From: Lacrimispora celerecrescens
Lineage (GTDB): Bacteria; Bacillota; Clostridia; Lachnospirales; Lachnospiraceae
Length of the DNA stretch: 64,000 nt
Reading direction: 5' to 3'
Assembly: GCF_000732605.1 (NCBI RefSeq)
Contig: NZ_JPME01000025.1
Coordinates: forward strand, 62,001-126,000
Each line of letters opens with the position of its first letter. Positions within the stretch are counted from its first letter, which is position 1. Of the stretch, positions 54,434 through 63,950 are shown piece by piece. A model generated the notes under the pieces. It ran no database searches, had not been told where the DNA came from, and worked only from the letters and a program-made list of their open reading frames with translations. Both the position numbers and the translations under genes were made by a program.

Positions 54434-56041
54434 TTATTTATTTGATTCCATCTTCTCTAATGCATCGTCTACCAAGGTTCTCATTTTTGAAACACTAAGA
54501 CCGTAAACCACCTGGACATCATTTCCCTTTTTCATAATACCGGCTGCTCCGGTGCCTTTTAGAGTCTCTTCATCAATCCTTGTACTGTCTTTGACTTCCA
54601 CTCTTAATCTGGAAAAGCAGTTTTCCAGACTTAAGATATTCTCTTTTCCGCCTAATGCTTCTATGATGGTCCTGCCCTGGTTCAACCGGTCTTCCTCAGT
54701 CTCTCCGCCGCCGGACTGTTTTGCTTTTAATTCTTTTTTTACTGCTGCTGCATTTGCATTTAAATCAAGTGCTATTTCCGTATCATCATCCTCACGTCCC
54801 GGAGTTTTTAAGTTCAGCTTTTCAATCATAAACTTAAAGACAACGAAAATCACAAGGATTTCAATAAGGCCGACCAGTACATACAGAGGCCATAAGGTTC
54901 TGCCGATTCCTGCCGGAAGATTTAACACAAGGAAATCCAGAATTCCGTTGGTGGCGCAGACACGGACGCCGATTAAATAAACTACCATCTGAAAAAAGCC
55001 ATCCAGAACAGAGTATACCAGCCATAATAATGGAGCTGCAAAAATAAAGGTAAATTCCAGGGGTTCTGTAATTCCTGCGATCACTGCTGTTAAAGTAGCC
55101 GGGATCATCTGAGCCTTTAAGTTCGCCTTTTTCGCTTTCTTTGCGGTTACATAGAAAGCCAGTGCCACACCGATGATACCAAATGTCTTCATCAGACCAT
55201 AGGTCAGGAAACGGCTGGTATCCGGCATCATTCCGGCTGTTGGATCACTTAAGAGCGCCAGGAAGATCGGCTTTGCACCAATTACGTTTTCTCCGCCGAT
55301 CACCGCCTGTCCGCCAACTGCTGAATAAAGGAAGGGTGACCAGATTAAGTGGTGCAGCCCGGTGGGTATCAGGAACCGGTTTAAGAATCCGTATACAAAT
55401 ACACCGGCAGCTCCGGCAGTGCTCATAAAGCCGGTCAGTGCGGATATTCCGTTTGCAACTCCCGGCCACACATAGGTCACGCCAATGCTTAATACTGCAA
55501 TGACAGGAATCATGATCATGTAAACAAGTTTGCTGTTGCCATAAGGAGCAAAGCCGCCCTTAAACTCGGTATCACAATGCTTGTTGTGAACCAGAGCCAC
55601 CAGAACACCGATGATCATACCAAGAAACACGCCCATATCTGTTACGTGAAATCCTAACTGAATTGTTTGACCTGTACCATATAAAGCTCCGGCAGTTGCC
55701 CCTTCTATCATCTTTCCTGACAGCTCCAGCCACTTGCTGTTAGCTCCTAAGAACATGATGTATGACATCAATGCTACGAATGATGCATCTGCTTTTTTCT
55801 TTTTTGCCATACCATTAGCAATTCCCACGCAAAATAAAATACTTAAATTCCCCATAATAGAATTCAGCATGCTGTTAAAAAATTTGCCAACCGTCCACAG
55901 CATCCCACCTTCTGATACAAATGCGGTATTGGTCATGATTGCAGTCAAAGCAATCATCATACCTACGACAGGCAAAAATAACACGGGCCCAATCATTGCT
56001 TTAGAAAAGCTCTGCATGGATTTTACTACTTTATCCCTCAT
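54434..56041 (-). CDS. PTS transporter IIBC, alpha-glucoside (maltose) type
   Basis: A 535-residue permease: EIIC membrane domain (about 1-410, FLNRFLIPTGLHHLIWSPF, GITEPLEFTFIFAAPLLWLV) and EIIB domain with the phospho-Cys in LENCFSRLRVEVKD; no EIIA. GGAGG lies 8 bases before the ATG at 56041. Cotranscribed with the CDMP-type GH4, so it should import an alpha-glucoside as the 6-phosphate. Confidence 0.92.
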   Translation of the reverse strand: MRDKVVKSMQSFSKAMIGPVLFLPVVGMMIALTAIMTNTAFVSEGGMLWTVGKFFNSMLNSIMGNLSILFCVGIANGMAKKKKADASFVALMSYIMFLGANSKWLELSGKMIEGATAGALYGTGQTIQLGFHVTDMGVFLGMIIGVLVALVHNKHCDTEFKGGFAPYGNSKLVYMIMIPVIAVLSIGVTYVWPGVANGISALTGFMSTAGAAGVFVYGFLNRFLIPTGLHHLIWSPFLYSAVGGQAVIGGENVIGAKPIFLALLSDPTAGMMPDTSRFLTYGLMKTFGIIGVALAFYVTAKKAKKANLKAQMIPATLTAVIAGITEPLEFTFIFAAPLLWLVYSVLDGFFQMVVYLIGVRVCATNGILDFLVLNLPAGIGRTLWPLYVLVGLIEILVIFVVFKFMIEKLNLKTPGREDDDTEIALDLNANAAAVKKELKAKQSGGGETEEDRLNQGRTIIEALGGKENILSLENCFSRLRVEVKDSTRIDEETLKGTGAAGIMKKGNDVQVVYGLSVSKMRTLVDDALEKMESNK

Positions 56042-56140
56042 CTCAAATTCCTCCATATATAGTTGTTTACATTGGTAATTACCTTGTGGTGGGATTTTAT
56101 CATACTTGAATACAAATCAAAATATTTTAATCGTTATTCA

Positions 56141-56168
56141 CAACATGTTGACCATATAGTGAACATAT
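56141..56168. promoter_or_regulatory. possible operator before the second PTS operon
   Basis: CAACATGTTG (56141-56150) is a perfect palindrome, and GTTGACCATATAGTGAAC (56148-56165) is a near-dyad of GT-N-AC type overlapping it. It lies 100 bases before the PTS start. Candidate repressor site only. Confidence 0.35.
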
Positions 56169-56214
56169 TTACTTATATTCATGACATATTTTGATGCCAG
56201 ATCGTGTAATAGGC

Positions 56215-56275
56215 ATAAAAAAAGCATTAATACTCAATTCCTATCATGAAATGAGTATCAACGCTTTCCTCTTTT
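56215..56275 (-). terminator. terminator of the GH13 gene
   Basis: AAAGCNTTNATACTCA pairs with TGAGTATNAANGCTTT; on the minus strand seven T follow. It lies 40 bases after the stop at 56313 and separates the GH13 gene from the PTS operon. Confidence 0.85.
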
Positions 56276-56312
56276 ATACTTATTATTCCCGATAAATCCC
56301 TATGCCGCACTG

Positions 56313-57977
56313 TTAAATTTCCAATACAAGGAACTGCCAGCCTTTTAAATGAATCCTGGTCTCGTCATAAGATACTTCTTGATAATTATTGATCAAAATC
56401 TCCTTTGGCATCCGGGGAAGAGGCACTTCCTGCTCATCCTTTTGAAAATTCCCAATGATCAGGAGTGTTTCCGGCCCTTTCCGGTAGTAAGCCATAATAT
56501 TCTTTTCATCCTCAAGAACAGGTTCCAGGGTTCCATAGATTATGGTTTCCTTCCATCTGGGATGTTTCCTTAACTGGATCAGCTTTTTATAGAACATGAA
56601 AACCGAATGTTCATCGTTCATCTGGTCAGCCACATTGATATCCCTGTAATTCGGGTTCACCTTCAGCCAGGGGGTGCCATTTGTAAAGCCTGTATTGGCA
56701 GAGGCATCCCACTGCATGGGAGTTCTTGCATTATCCCTGCTGTAACGGCTTACAATGTTAAGCGCCTCTTCCGGTGAGTACCCTGCCTCCAGAGTGGTCT
56801 GGTACTGGTCAAGGGTGGCAATATCATCCACTTCATCAATGCTGGAAAAAACCGTATTTTCCATACCGATTTCCTGTCCCTGATAAATAAAAGGAATTCC
56901 TCGGAGCATAAAATTTAAGCCGCCAAGCATCTTTTTGGCTTCCAGACTGCATTCTCCTTCCGGAAGGTAATGGCTGACTCCTCTAGGCTCATCATGGTTT
57001 TCAATGATGTTGGATAAAAACCCGGTAGTCCCCACATGCCTTTGGGCGGCAAAGCAGCAATGCTTATAATCTTCCGGAGTGATCGCTTTGGCATCGTACC
57101 AGCCCTTTTCACTTCCGCCGAATATGGTTTCATTAAAATCAAATTTACTGGAAAAGTAACCATTTTCACCGATAAAGGAATCTAATTCTTCCGGCTTTTC
57201 ATCAAAGACCTCTCCAACGGTAAAAGCATCATGAGGTTTAAAGCAGCGGTCCCGCATTTCGCTTAAAAATTCACCGACTCCATTGGCGCGGGACAGCATT
57301 TCCTGGATGCTGCATAAACCATCTGCCCTGTCTGGTTCATAATCCTGTAAGGGAAGGGCCTTTTTTATATTAATGATTGCATCGATCCGGAAACCGCCCA
57401 ATCCTTTATCCAGCCACCAATTGATATTTTTATAGACTTCCTCCCGGACTGCTTCATTTTCCCAGTTTAAGTCCGGCTGTTTCTTATGGAACGAATGGAG
57501 ATACTGCTTATTGGTACCGGGAATATCGCTCCATACAGAATTCCCAAAGTAGGAACGCCAGTTGGTCGGTGATTTACCATCTTTTTTCTCACGGATATAA
57601 AAGTAGTTTCCATATTCGCCATCCGGATCGGCACATGCCTTTTTAAACCATTCATGCTCGTCGGAGCAATGGTTAACGACCAGATCCATGACGATATACA
57701 TCTCCCGTTCTTTCGCTTTTTCAATGAGTTCCTCCATATCCTCCATGGTCCCGAACCTGGGGTCTATGTTGTAATAATCGGCAATGTCATATCCCTGATC
57801 TGCAAAAGGGGAAACGTAAATCGGGGAAAGCCACAGGATATCCACACCCAAGTCCTTCAAATAATCCAATTTACTGATAATCCCTTTTAAATCTCCAATG
57901 CCGTCCCCATTGGTATCCAGAAAGCTTTTTGGATAAATCTGATAAGCTGTTTTGTCATGCCACCATTTCTTAGTCAT
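56313..57977 (-). CDS. GH13 alpha-glucosidase (oligo-1,6-glucosidase type)
   Basis: Hydrolyses terminal alpha-glucosidic links in the cytosol. 554 residues: conserved regions DLVVNH (98-103), QPDLNW (167-172, typical of GH13 subfamily 31), GGFRIDAI with nucleophile Asp199, VGEVFDE with acid/base Glu256, and ENHDEPR with Asp329. Alpha-1,6, sucrose-type or trehalose-phosphate activity cannot be separated here. Upstream AraC gene is divergent in function but on the same strand. Confidence 0.92.
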   Translation of the reverse strand: MTKKWWHDKTAYQIYPKSFLDTNGDGIGDLKGIISKLDYLKDLGVDILWLSPIYVSPFADQGYDIADYYNIDPRFGTMEDMEELIEKAKEREMYIVMDLVVNHCSDEHEWFKKACADPDGEYGNYFYIREKKDGKSPTNWRSYFGNSVWSDIPGTNKQYLHSFHKKQPDLNWENEAVREEVYKNINWWLDKGLGGFRIDAIINIKKALPLQDYEPDRADGLCSIQEMLSRANGVGEFLSEMRDRCFKPHDAFTVGEVFDEKPEELDSFIGENGYFSSKFDFNETIFGGSEKGWYDAKAITPEDYKHCCFAAQRHVGTTGFLSNIIENHDEPRGVSHYLPEGECSLEAKKMLGGLNFMLRGIPFIYQGQEIGMENTVFSSIDEVDDIATLDQYQTTLEAGYSPEEALNIVSRYSRDNARTPMQWDASANTGFTNGTPWLKVNPNYRDINVADQMNDEHSVFMFYKKLIQLRKHPRWKETIIYGTLEPVLEDEKNIMAYYRKGPETLLIIGNFQKDEQEVPLPRMPKEILINNYQEVSYDETRIHLKGWQFLVLEI

Positions 57978-58063
57978 CGTATGTCAACCTCTCTTTTCAG
58001 TAGTAGCTTCATTCTACCTCTCAGAACAAGATTTGTCTTACACTTCTATGATTAAAAAATTCA

Positions 58064-58978
58064 CTATTTTGACTTTTCTTTCCGATATTGTAAGGGAGTC
58101 GTACCGGTATACTTCCGGAATATTTTCAAAAAATTTCCAAGGTTAAAAAAACCGGAGTCCAGACATATGTTCATGATCGGGAGGTCGGTGGTTTCCAGCA
58201 ACGTGATTGCCTTCCGGATCCGGTAATCATTGATGTATTCGGTTGGAGTCCTGCCAAGTGCCTTTTTAAAAAAGCGGCAGAAGTACTGTTCATTCATATT
58301 GGCAAGAGAAGCAAGGTCATGGATATAAATCTTTTCCCTGTAATGGTTCCTGATAAAGGTAATAGAGGCTTTGATCAGTTCTACCCGCGTATCCGTGTTG
58401 CGGTGGGAATCAGAATACAGGTGGAACTGGTACAAAGTGGCAAGCATCTTAAGAAGGGAAGCTTTGATCTGAAGCTGGGAGATCACAGCTTCAAAAACAT
58501 CTTCCTGCTGCTCTAAGCCTTCCTCTACGCCAAAGGAATCAGTGACGTTTATAAAGCACTCCAGAATAGAAGAATAAGACGGATGATCTGGCTGAATGCA
58601 TCTGGGAAAGGAAAGTTTATTATTTTTTAGGGGATTGATTAAGTACATCTGAGCGGAATCATAGGCGTCAAAGCTTAAAAGCCCCGGCTGGAACACGATG
58701 GCATGCTCCTCTTTTAAGCTTTTGGATTCACTGATGATTCCATGAAGCTCCCCTGGATTGATAAAAAAAATACATTCTTCTTTAATTTCATAGGACTCCA
58801 TGTTGACTAATAAACGAAAATGCCCTTTAAGAAAATGGATCATTTCAATTTCCTCGTGCCAGTGGTGCTTTACCAAAATGCCCTTTTGTGTTGATTGTGT
58901 CCGGTAGATCCCACAGGGAAAAGAACTGGTGCCATGGGGACGTCCCTCTTTTAATTTGGATTTTATCTCTGGATTCAT
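58064..58978 (-). CDS. AraC family transcriptional regulator
   Basis: A 304-residue regulator: cupin sensor (about 20-110: VKHHWHEEIEMIHFLKGHFRLLVNME, FINPGELHGII) and C-terminal double HTH (about 205-300: IYIHDLASLANMNEQYFCRFFKKALGRTPTEYIN, then IMNICLDSGFFNLGNFLKIFRKYTGTTPLQYRK). The ATG at 58978 has GAGG 6 bases upstream. It stands between the GH13 gene and the YesM/YesN genes. Confidence 0.92.
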   Translation of the reverse strand: MNPEIKSKLKEGRPHGTSSFPCGIYRTQSTQKGILVKHHWHEEIEMIHFLKGHFRLLVNMESYEIKEECIFFINPGELHGIISESKSLKEEHAIVFQPGLLSFDAYDSAQMYLINPLKNNKLSFPRCIQPDHPSYSSILECFINVTDSFGVEEGLEQQEDVFEAVISQLQIKASLLKMLATLYQFHLYSDSHRNTDTRVELIKASITFIRNHYREKIYIHDLASLANMNEQYFCRFFKKALGRTPTEYINDYRIRKAITLLETTDLPIMNICLDSGFFNLGNFLKIFRKYTGTTPLQYRKEKSK

Positions 58979-59019
58979 GATTATCCTCATTCCCGGCCGT
59001 ATTTATGCCTTTAAATCAA

Positions 59020-59072
59020 GCGGATTTTCGCAATCCGCCCGCTGCCTGATTCGGTGAAATATACGGTATATT
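59020..59072. other. hairpin and palindrome in the divergent AraC/YesM region
   Basis: GCGGATT-TTCGC-AATCCGC (59020-59038) is a perfect hairpin; AATATAC-G-GTATATT (59058-59072) is a 15-base dyad. Both lie in the 208-base gap between divergently read genes and may be an operator pair. Confidence 0.45.
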
Positions 59073-59187
59073 ACGTGTATCATACCACAGGGAGGGAAAG
59101 GGATTCAAGCAAAAGCAACTGGTCAAGAAGTTATGTTTATAGTACACTTAGTAACATAACCCATTCCAGAATACCAGGAGGAATATT

Positions 59188-61005
59188 ATGATCAGACGAT
59201 TCCGCAGATTATCTTTTCAGTCCAAAATACTGCTTACTTATTTGCTCTTACTGCTGTTTACCGTGGTTATTTTTGCCATCTGCTATATTCAGGGGGTCTC
59301 TTCTGCCCTTACCTACAACATTGAATACATGAAACAGTCGAACCAGCAGAAAAACATGAACTTAGATATTGCCATGGGAAATAACAGCTCCTTAAATCTT
59401 CTGCATCTCATCGATCCCAAGATCAATGTCATACTCCATGAAAAATCCAGCAATATGACCCCCAAAGACCGTTATGAAAGGGACTATTATATGCAGACCG
59501 TTCTTAAAATGCTCACGGTCATCAATCCCCATGTACAAAGAATAACCATCCTGACTTCTGCAGGAGACACCTATTGCAGCATAAACAATATATCAGAGGA
59601 CTATATAGGAAACGCATGGAAGACCATCGATAGCGTTGCCTGGAAAACAAAGAGCCAGAAATATTATACAATCCCTTATCCTCAGAAAATAGGGAATACC
59701 GGATATTCCCTATTAACGGTATACCACCAGCTTTCGGATATCGGCGAGTATAAAACCTATGGATATCTGCTGGCAGACTTGGATTTTGGATCCATTGCAA
59801 AAGATTTTAATTCCACAGATGCAGCCGACGGTCTGGCATCTTCCTTTGCTATTGTATACAAAGATCAGGTCATCTATAATTCCAGAAACGCTCACATCAA
59901 TCTGGAGACCGACCTTTCAGAAAAGGAAAAGCAGGAAGCCTTTCCTCATCTGGAACAAATTGAGGCCTCCGGAAAGGAATCAGGGGAGCTTTTTCTAAAT
60001 GGTACCCTCTGCATAGCATCTGTTTTAAAAAATGAATCCACCGGCTGGTATCTGGTGCAGTATATCCCAAAGCATCTGCTGATCAACACCAGCATGGAAA
60101 GTATGCTAAATGTCATGGCATGGGTGATGCTTATCCTGACTGCAGCCGGAATCTTAAGCCTCATATTATCCAAGCAGGTCAGCCGTCCCATTAAAGCACT
60201 GGCAGAAACCATGAACCAGGCAAGACAGGGAGAGGTAAAGCTTTTAACAGGATTGGAGCCCAGGGAGGATGAAATCGGCAATCTAATTGAAATCTATAAT
60301 GAAATGGGAAAAAGGATCAATGACAGCATTACCAAACTGTATATTATGCAGATCAATCAAAAGCAGACAGAGCTTAAAATGCTTCAGTTCCAGATCAATC
60401 CCCACTTTCTGTATAATGCGCTTAACACAGTTACCGCCATTGCAAGGCTGGAAGAAATTGAAGAAATCCCTGCCATCACAGAAAGTCTGTCGGATATGTT
60501 CCGCTATAACATAAAAGGAACTGATTTTGTAACCTTAAAGGATGAAGTGATCCAGCTAAAGAACTATATCCGCATTCAGTCCATCCGGTTTCCCGGGCGC
60601 TTTGCAGTGAAGTATGATATCCCTGAGGAATATGAAAATAATGGGGTGATTAAATTCATCCTGCAGCCTATTGTGGAAAACTCCATTCAACATGCGTTTA
60701 AGAATAAACGGGACCAGGACTATTTAAAGATATCCGTCTCACAGGATTCGGAAGATTACCTTTTGATCTCAGTGTACGATGACGGTTGCGGTATACCAAA
60801 AGAGAAAGTGGATGAATTAAACGATGCATTATGGAATACAAAAGCCAACACCCTGTTAGGAGAGGATGGAACAGGCATCGGGTTAGCCAATGTAAATGCC
60901 AGACTCAAAAACTTTTATGGAGAAGATTGCGGAATTGTGGTGGAAAGCCGGTACGGAAGCTTTACCTGCATTCACATGAGGATCAAGAGAAATAAGGAGG
61001 GGTAG
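59188..61005 (+). CDS. sensor histidine kinase, YesM type
   Basis: A 605-residue membrane sensor: two membrane helices (about 13-35 and 310-330) flanking an extracellular sensor, then HAMP, and a His-kinase domain with LQFQINPHFLYNALNTV (phospho-acceptor His406) and an ATPase with GTGIGLANVNARL. It precedes its regulator by one base and the sugar ABC genes, so it presumably senses their substrate. Confidence 0.94.
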   Translation: MIRRFRRLSFQSKILLTYLLLLLFTVVIFAICYIQGVSSALTYNIEYMKQSNQQKNMNLDIAMGNNSSLNLLHLIDPKINVILHEKSSNMTPKDRYERDYYMQTVLKMLTVINPHVQRITILTSAGDTYCSINNISEDYIGNAWKTIDSVAWKTKSQKYYTIPYPQKIGNTGYSLLTVYHQLSDIGEYKTYGYLLADLDFGSIAKDFNSTDAADGLASSFAIVYKDQVIYNSRNAHINLETDLSEKEKQEAFPHLEQIEASGKESGELFLNGTLCIASVLKNESTGWYLVQYIPKHLLINTSMESMLNVMAWVMLILTAAGILSLILSKQVSRPIKALAETMNQARQGEVKLLTGLEPREDEIGNLIEIYNEMGKRINDSITKLYIMQINQKQTELKMLQFQINPHFLYNALNTVTAIARLEEIEEIPAITESLSDMFRYNIKGTDFVTLKDEVIQLKNYIRIQSIRFPGRFAVKYDIPEEYENNGVIKFILQPIVENSIQHAFKNKRDQDYLKISVSQDSEDYLLISVYDDGCGIPKEKVDELNDALWNTKANTLLGEDGTGIGLANVNARLKNFYGEDCGIVVESRYGSFTCIHMRIKRNKEG

Positions 61006-61006
61006 A

Positions 61007-62503
61007 ATGAAGGTCATCATAGCGGAAGATGAATATTACGCAAAAAAAATGCTTGTTAAGCTTTTAACTAACATTAATATGGACATCACCGTATGTTTGG
61101 AAGCCGAAACCGGGAAGCAGGCCGCAGATTATCTTGCAGACAAGGACGCAGACCTTGTGATCACTGATATCCGCATGCCGGAAATGGACGGGCTGTCCCT
61201 TGCAAACTATGTAGAAGAACACTGCCCTGCAACGGATGTGGTTATCGTAAGCGGCTATTCGGATTTTAACTACGCCAGGGAAGCTATGAAGTATGGGGTC
61301 CGGTATTACCTTACCAAGCCGGTAAAACCAGAGGAACTGGAAAAAGCCATATGGGATATTACAAAAGCCAGAGAAGAAAAGAGAAGGCTGCTTGAGAAGC
61401 AGGTGGACCGGAGGCTTTTGCAGGAATCCCTCCAATATGTGAATATCTCCGGCATTCTGGCTAACCGGGCCCTAATGGATACCTTCCGTGATCTGTGCGG
61501 CGGACAGCTAAAGGAACGCTCCTACCAGATGATCTTATTGCAAGGGAAACAGCGTTTGAGCCGGGAGGAGGCAAAGAAGCTGGCTGAATTCTTAGAATCC
61601 GCATCAGACCACGCCAATATCCAGGTCTTTTATTTCCAGCAGCCGGACGAGGTGATTGCCATGAAGTTTGATGGGCAGGATGCGCTGTGGGATCAAAAGC
61701 TTTACCACCGGCTGAAGCAGGAACTGCCTCAAAGGGAAATAGAAATCACCTGCGGCATAAGTAGGATTTACAAAGGGGAAGAACTGTTAGGAGACGCTTA
61801 CCGAGACTGCGTTTATGCCATTAACGGAAGACTGCTTGATGAAAAGACCAGAGTGTTTGAATATGAACCGGAGCTTTCTATGGAACAGATTCTGACACAG
61901 CAGGAGGAGCTGTCAATCTACGAAAGTGTGATGAAGGGAAGCTACCAGCAGGCAGAGACTGCTCTCCGTCAGTTTTTTGAAAAATGCATGGAGGGTAGTA
62001 GGAATGTATATTCCTTGTACAGCGGTATCATGCAGATTTTTTCAGTAATCAGCAGAGCCTATTGCAGCAGGGAAGCTTCTTCCGAATCAGAAGAAGTAAA
62101 CCGGTATCTTTTATTTTCCTTCAAATCAGATCTTTATCAGTTCCGTACCATGGAAGAGCTTAAGCGGTACATGTTTAAAATTCTGGAAAACACCTGCGGC
62201 TCCCAGGAAGAAAAAGGAAGCATCATCGAGGAAATCAAGAATTACGTATCCCTTAATTTCCGGTACGAGATTTCCCTAAATGAACTGGCAGCCCATAAGT
62301 ATTTTATGAATTCCAGTTATTTAAGCCGTCTGTTTAAATCAGAAACAGGGATGAATTTTTCCAAATACTTAATCACCTACCGCATGGAACGGGCAAAGGA
62401 GCTTTTAAAAAATACAGTTTTTAAGATAAACGAAATCGCCGATTATGTAGCTATAATGACACCTCCTATTTTATCCACACCTTCAAACGCCTTTATCAGA
62501 TGA
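61007..62503 (+). CDS. response regulator, YesN type, C-terminus frameshifted
   Basis: A 498-residue product with receiver domain (1-120, Asp54 in VITDIRMPEMDG, Lys in YYLTKPVKP), a middle region and a C-terminal AraC domain (about 410 onward: ISLNELAAHKYFMNSSYLSRLFKSETGMNFSKYL). The second HTH breaks off at DYVAIMTPPILS; reading one base back from 62449 gives YNDTSYFIHTFKRLYQMTPEQYR and ends at 62541. A single G missing near 62450 explains this. Either a sequencing error or a real mutation. Confidence 0.9.
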   Translation: MKVIIAEDEYYAKKMLVKLLTNINMDITVCLEAETGKQAADYLADKDADLVITDIRMPEMDGLSLANYVEEHCPATDVVIVSGYSDFNYAREAMKYGVRYYLTKPVKPEELEKAIWDITKAREEKRRLLEKQVDRRLLQESLQYVNISGILANRALMDTFRDLCGGQLKERSYQMILLQGKQRLSREEAKKLAEFLESASDHANIQVFYFQQPDEVIAMKFDGQDALWDQKLYHRLKQELPQREIEITCGISRIYKGEELLGDAYRDCVYAINGRLLDEKTRVFEYEPELSMEQILTQQEELSIYESVMKGSYQQAETALRQFFEKCMEGSRNVYSLYSGIMQIFSVISRAYCSREASSESEEVNRYLLFSFKSDLYQFRTMEELKRYMFKILENTCGSQEEKGSIIEEIKNYVSLNFRYEISLNELAAHKYFMNSSYLSRLFKSETGMNFSKYLITYRMERAKELLKNTVFKINEIADYVAIMTPPILSTPSNAFIR

Positions 62504-62541
62504 CCCCCGAGCAATATCGCGCCCAGGAAGAAAAAAGGTAA
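62449..62541 (+). pseudogene. out-of-frame C-terminal end of the YesN-type regulator
   Basis: In frame one relative to position 62449 the sequence reads SYNDTSYFIHTFKRLYQMTPEQYRAQ..., the normal end of the second AraC helix-turn-helix, with a stop at 62539-62541. It joins the upstream ORF if one G is restored at about 62450 (GTA GGC TAT). Confidence 0.85.
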
Positions 62542-62648
62542 AAAATGTTTTACGAAACATCTCAGATACCTTATATAGGTGGTCATGATTTGTTTTGTAT
62601 AATGAAACTACCAAATAACAGGAAACAGAAAGGGCGAGGATGATGTAT

Positions 62649-63926
62649 ATGAAAATGAAAAAAATGTTGGCAGTTGGTTTGACCTGCTCCCTGGCAGCGA
62701 TGCTGGCTGCAGGATGCAGTGATTCAGGCAAAACCTCAGGCAAAAGTTCCGATTCGGGAGTCGCACACCTGGAGTTTTTCTCTTCAAAGATGGAAAATGT
62801 ATCCACCATGCAAAAGCTCGTGGATAAATTCAACAACCAGAATACCGATGTCGAAGTCACCTTAAATTCCCCGGCAGATGCGGGAACTGTATTAAAGACC
62901 AGGATGACTAAGGATGATCTGCCGGATATCATCGCCTATGGCGGCGATAACATCTATACGGAACTTACGGAAGCAGGGATCTTATTGGATTTAAGTGACC
63001 AGGAAGTATTAAAGACCATAAATGATTCTTATATGCAGATGGTCTATGATATCAATGGGGATAAGGCAGAAAAGGCATATGGCATCCCCTTTGCTGCCAA
63101 CGCTTCCGGTGTTATCTATAATACAGATTTATTTCAAAAAGCAGGTGTAACGATTCCGGAGACTTGGGATGAGTTCATTGAGGTATGCGAAAAGCTGTCC
63201 GCAGCAGGCATCCAGCCCTTTGAATTAAGCTTCAAGGATAGCTGGACCATCTTACCCTCCTGGAACTCTCTGGCACCGGCAACCCAGCCCGAAGGCTTTT
63301 TAGATGCAAAGAAAGAAGGAACAGCCACTTTCCTTGGCACCCATGAAGAGGTTTTGGAAAAATACAGCAAGCTGGTGAATTATGCTCAGACAGACTTTAT
63401 GGGAACTTCCTATGATGACGGCAACCGCAGCTTTGCAAATGGCGAAGCAGCAATGTTAATTAACGGCGTATGGGCCGTACCTGAAATCAAAAAAACCAAT
63501 GAATCCATCAATCTTGATATGTTTGCTTATCCTGCAACCAATGATAAGAGTAAAAACAAGGTTGTATCCGGGATCGATGTCATGCTTATGGTGACAAACC
63601 AATGCAAGAACCCGGAAGCTGCCAAGCGCTTTGTGGCATTTATGTTGGAACCGGAAAACAGTCAGCTTTATATAAACGAGCAGTTTGCATTTTCACCGGT
63701 GGAAGGCGTTGTACAGGAGGATGCTTCGGTGGCCGGCCTGGCAAAGGATATTGCTGATGGAAAGGTTACTGATTTTGTAGACCATTATTATCCCAACGGT
63801 TATAATTTGTCCGCTATTTTATCCGAGTTTTTCTTAAACAAAGCAAATGGTATGGATGAAAGCGAGAACATAGCTGCAACACTGAAAAAGTGCGATGAAC
63901 AATATGATATCCTCAATACCCGTTAA
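62649..63926 (+). CDS. carbohydrate ABC transporter substrate-binding lipoprotein
   Basis: A 425-residue extracellular binding protein: lipobox LAAGC about residue 23, then HLEFFSSKMENVSTMQKLVDKFNNQN, DLPDIIAYGGDNIY, NTDLFQKAGVTIPETWDEF and GNRSFANGEAAMLINGVW. Several ATGs are close together (62640, 62643, 62649); the last has GAGG 9 bases upstream. It follows YesN and precedes a permease, so the set is YesM-YesN-regulated sugar uptake. Confidence 0.9.
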   Translation: MKMKKMLAVGLTCSLAAMLAAGCSDSGKTSGKSSDSGVAHLEFFSSKMENVSTMQKLVDKFNNQNTDVEVTLNSPADAGTVLKTRMTKDDLPDIIAYGGDNIYTELTEAGILLDLSDQEVLKTINDSYMQMVYDINGDKAEKAYGIPFAANASGVIYNTDLFQKAGVTIPETWDEFIEVCEKLSAAGIQPFELSFKDSWTILPSWNSLAPATQPEGFLDAKKEGTATFLGTHEEVLEKYSKLVNYAQTDFMGTSYDDGNRSFANGEAAMLINGVWAVPEIKKTNESINLDMFAYPATNDKSKNKVVSGIDVMLMVTNQCKNPEAAKRFVAFMLEPENSQLYINEQFAFSPVEGVVQEDASVAGLAKDIADGKVTDFVDHYYPNGYNLSAILSEFFLNKANGMDESENIAATLKKCDEQYDILNTR

Positions 63927-63950
63927 GCCTGGTAAAAGGAGGATCACACA

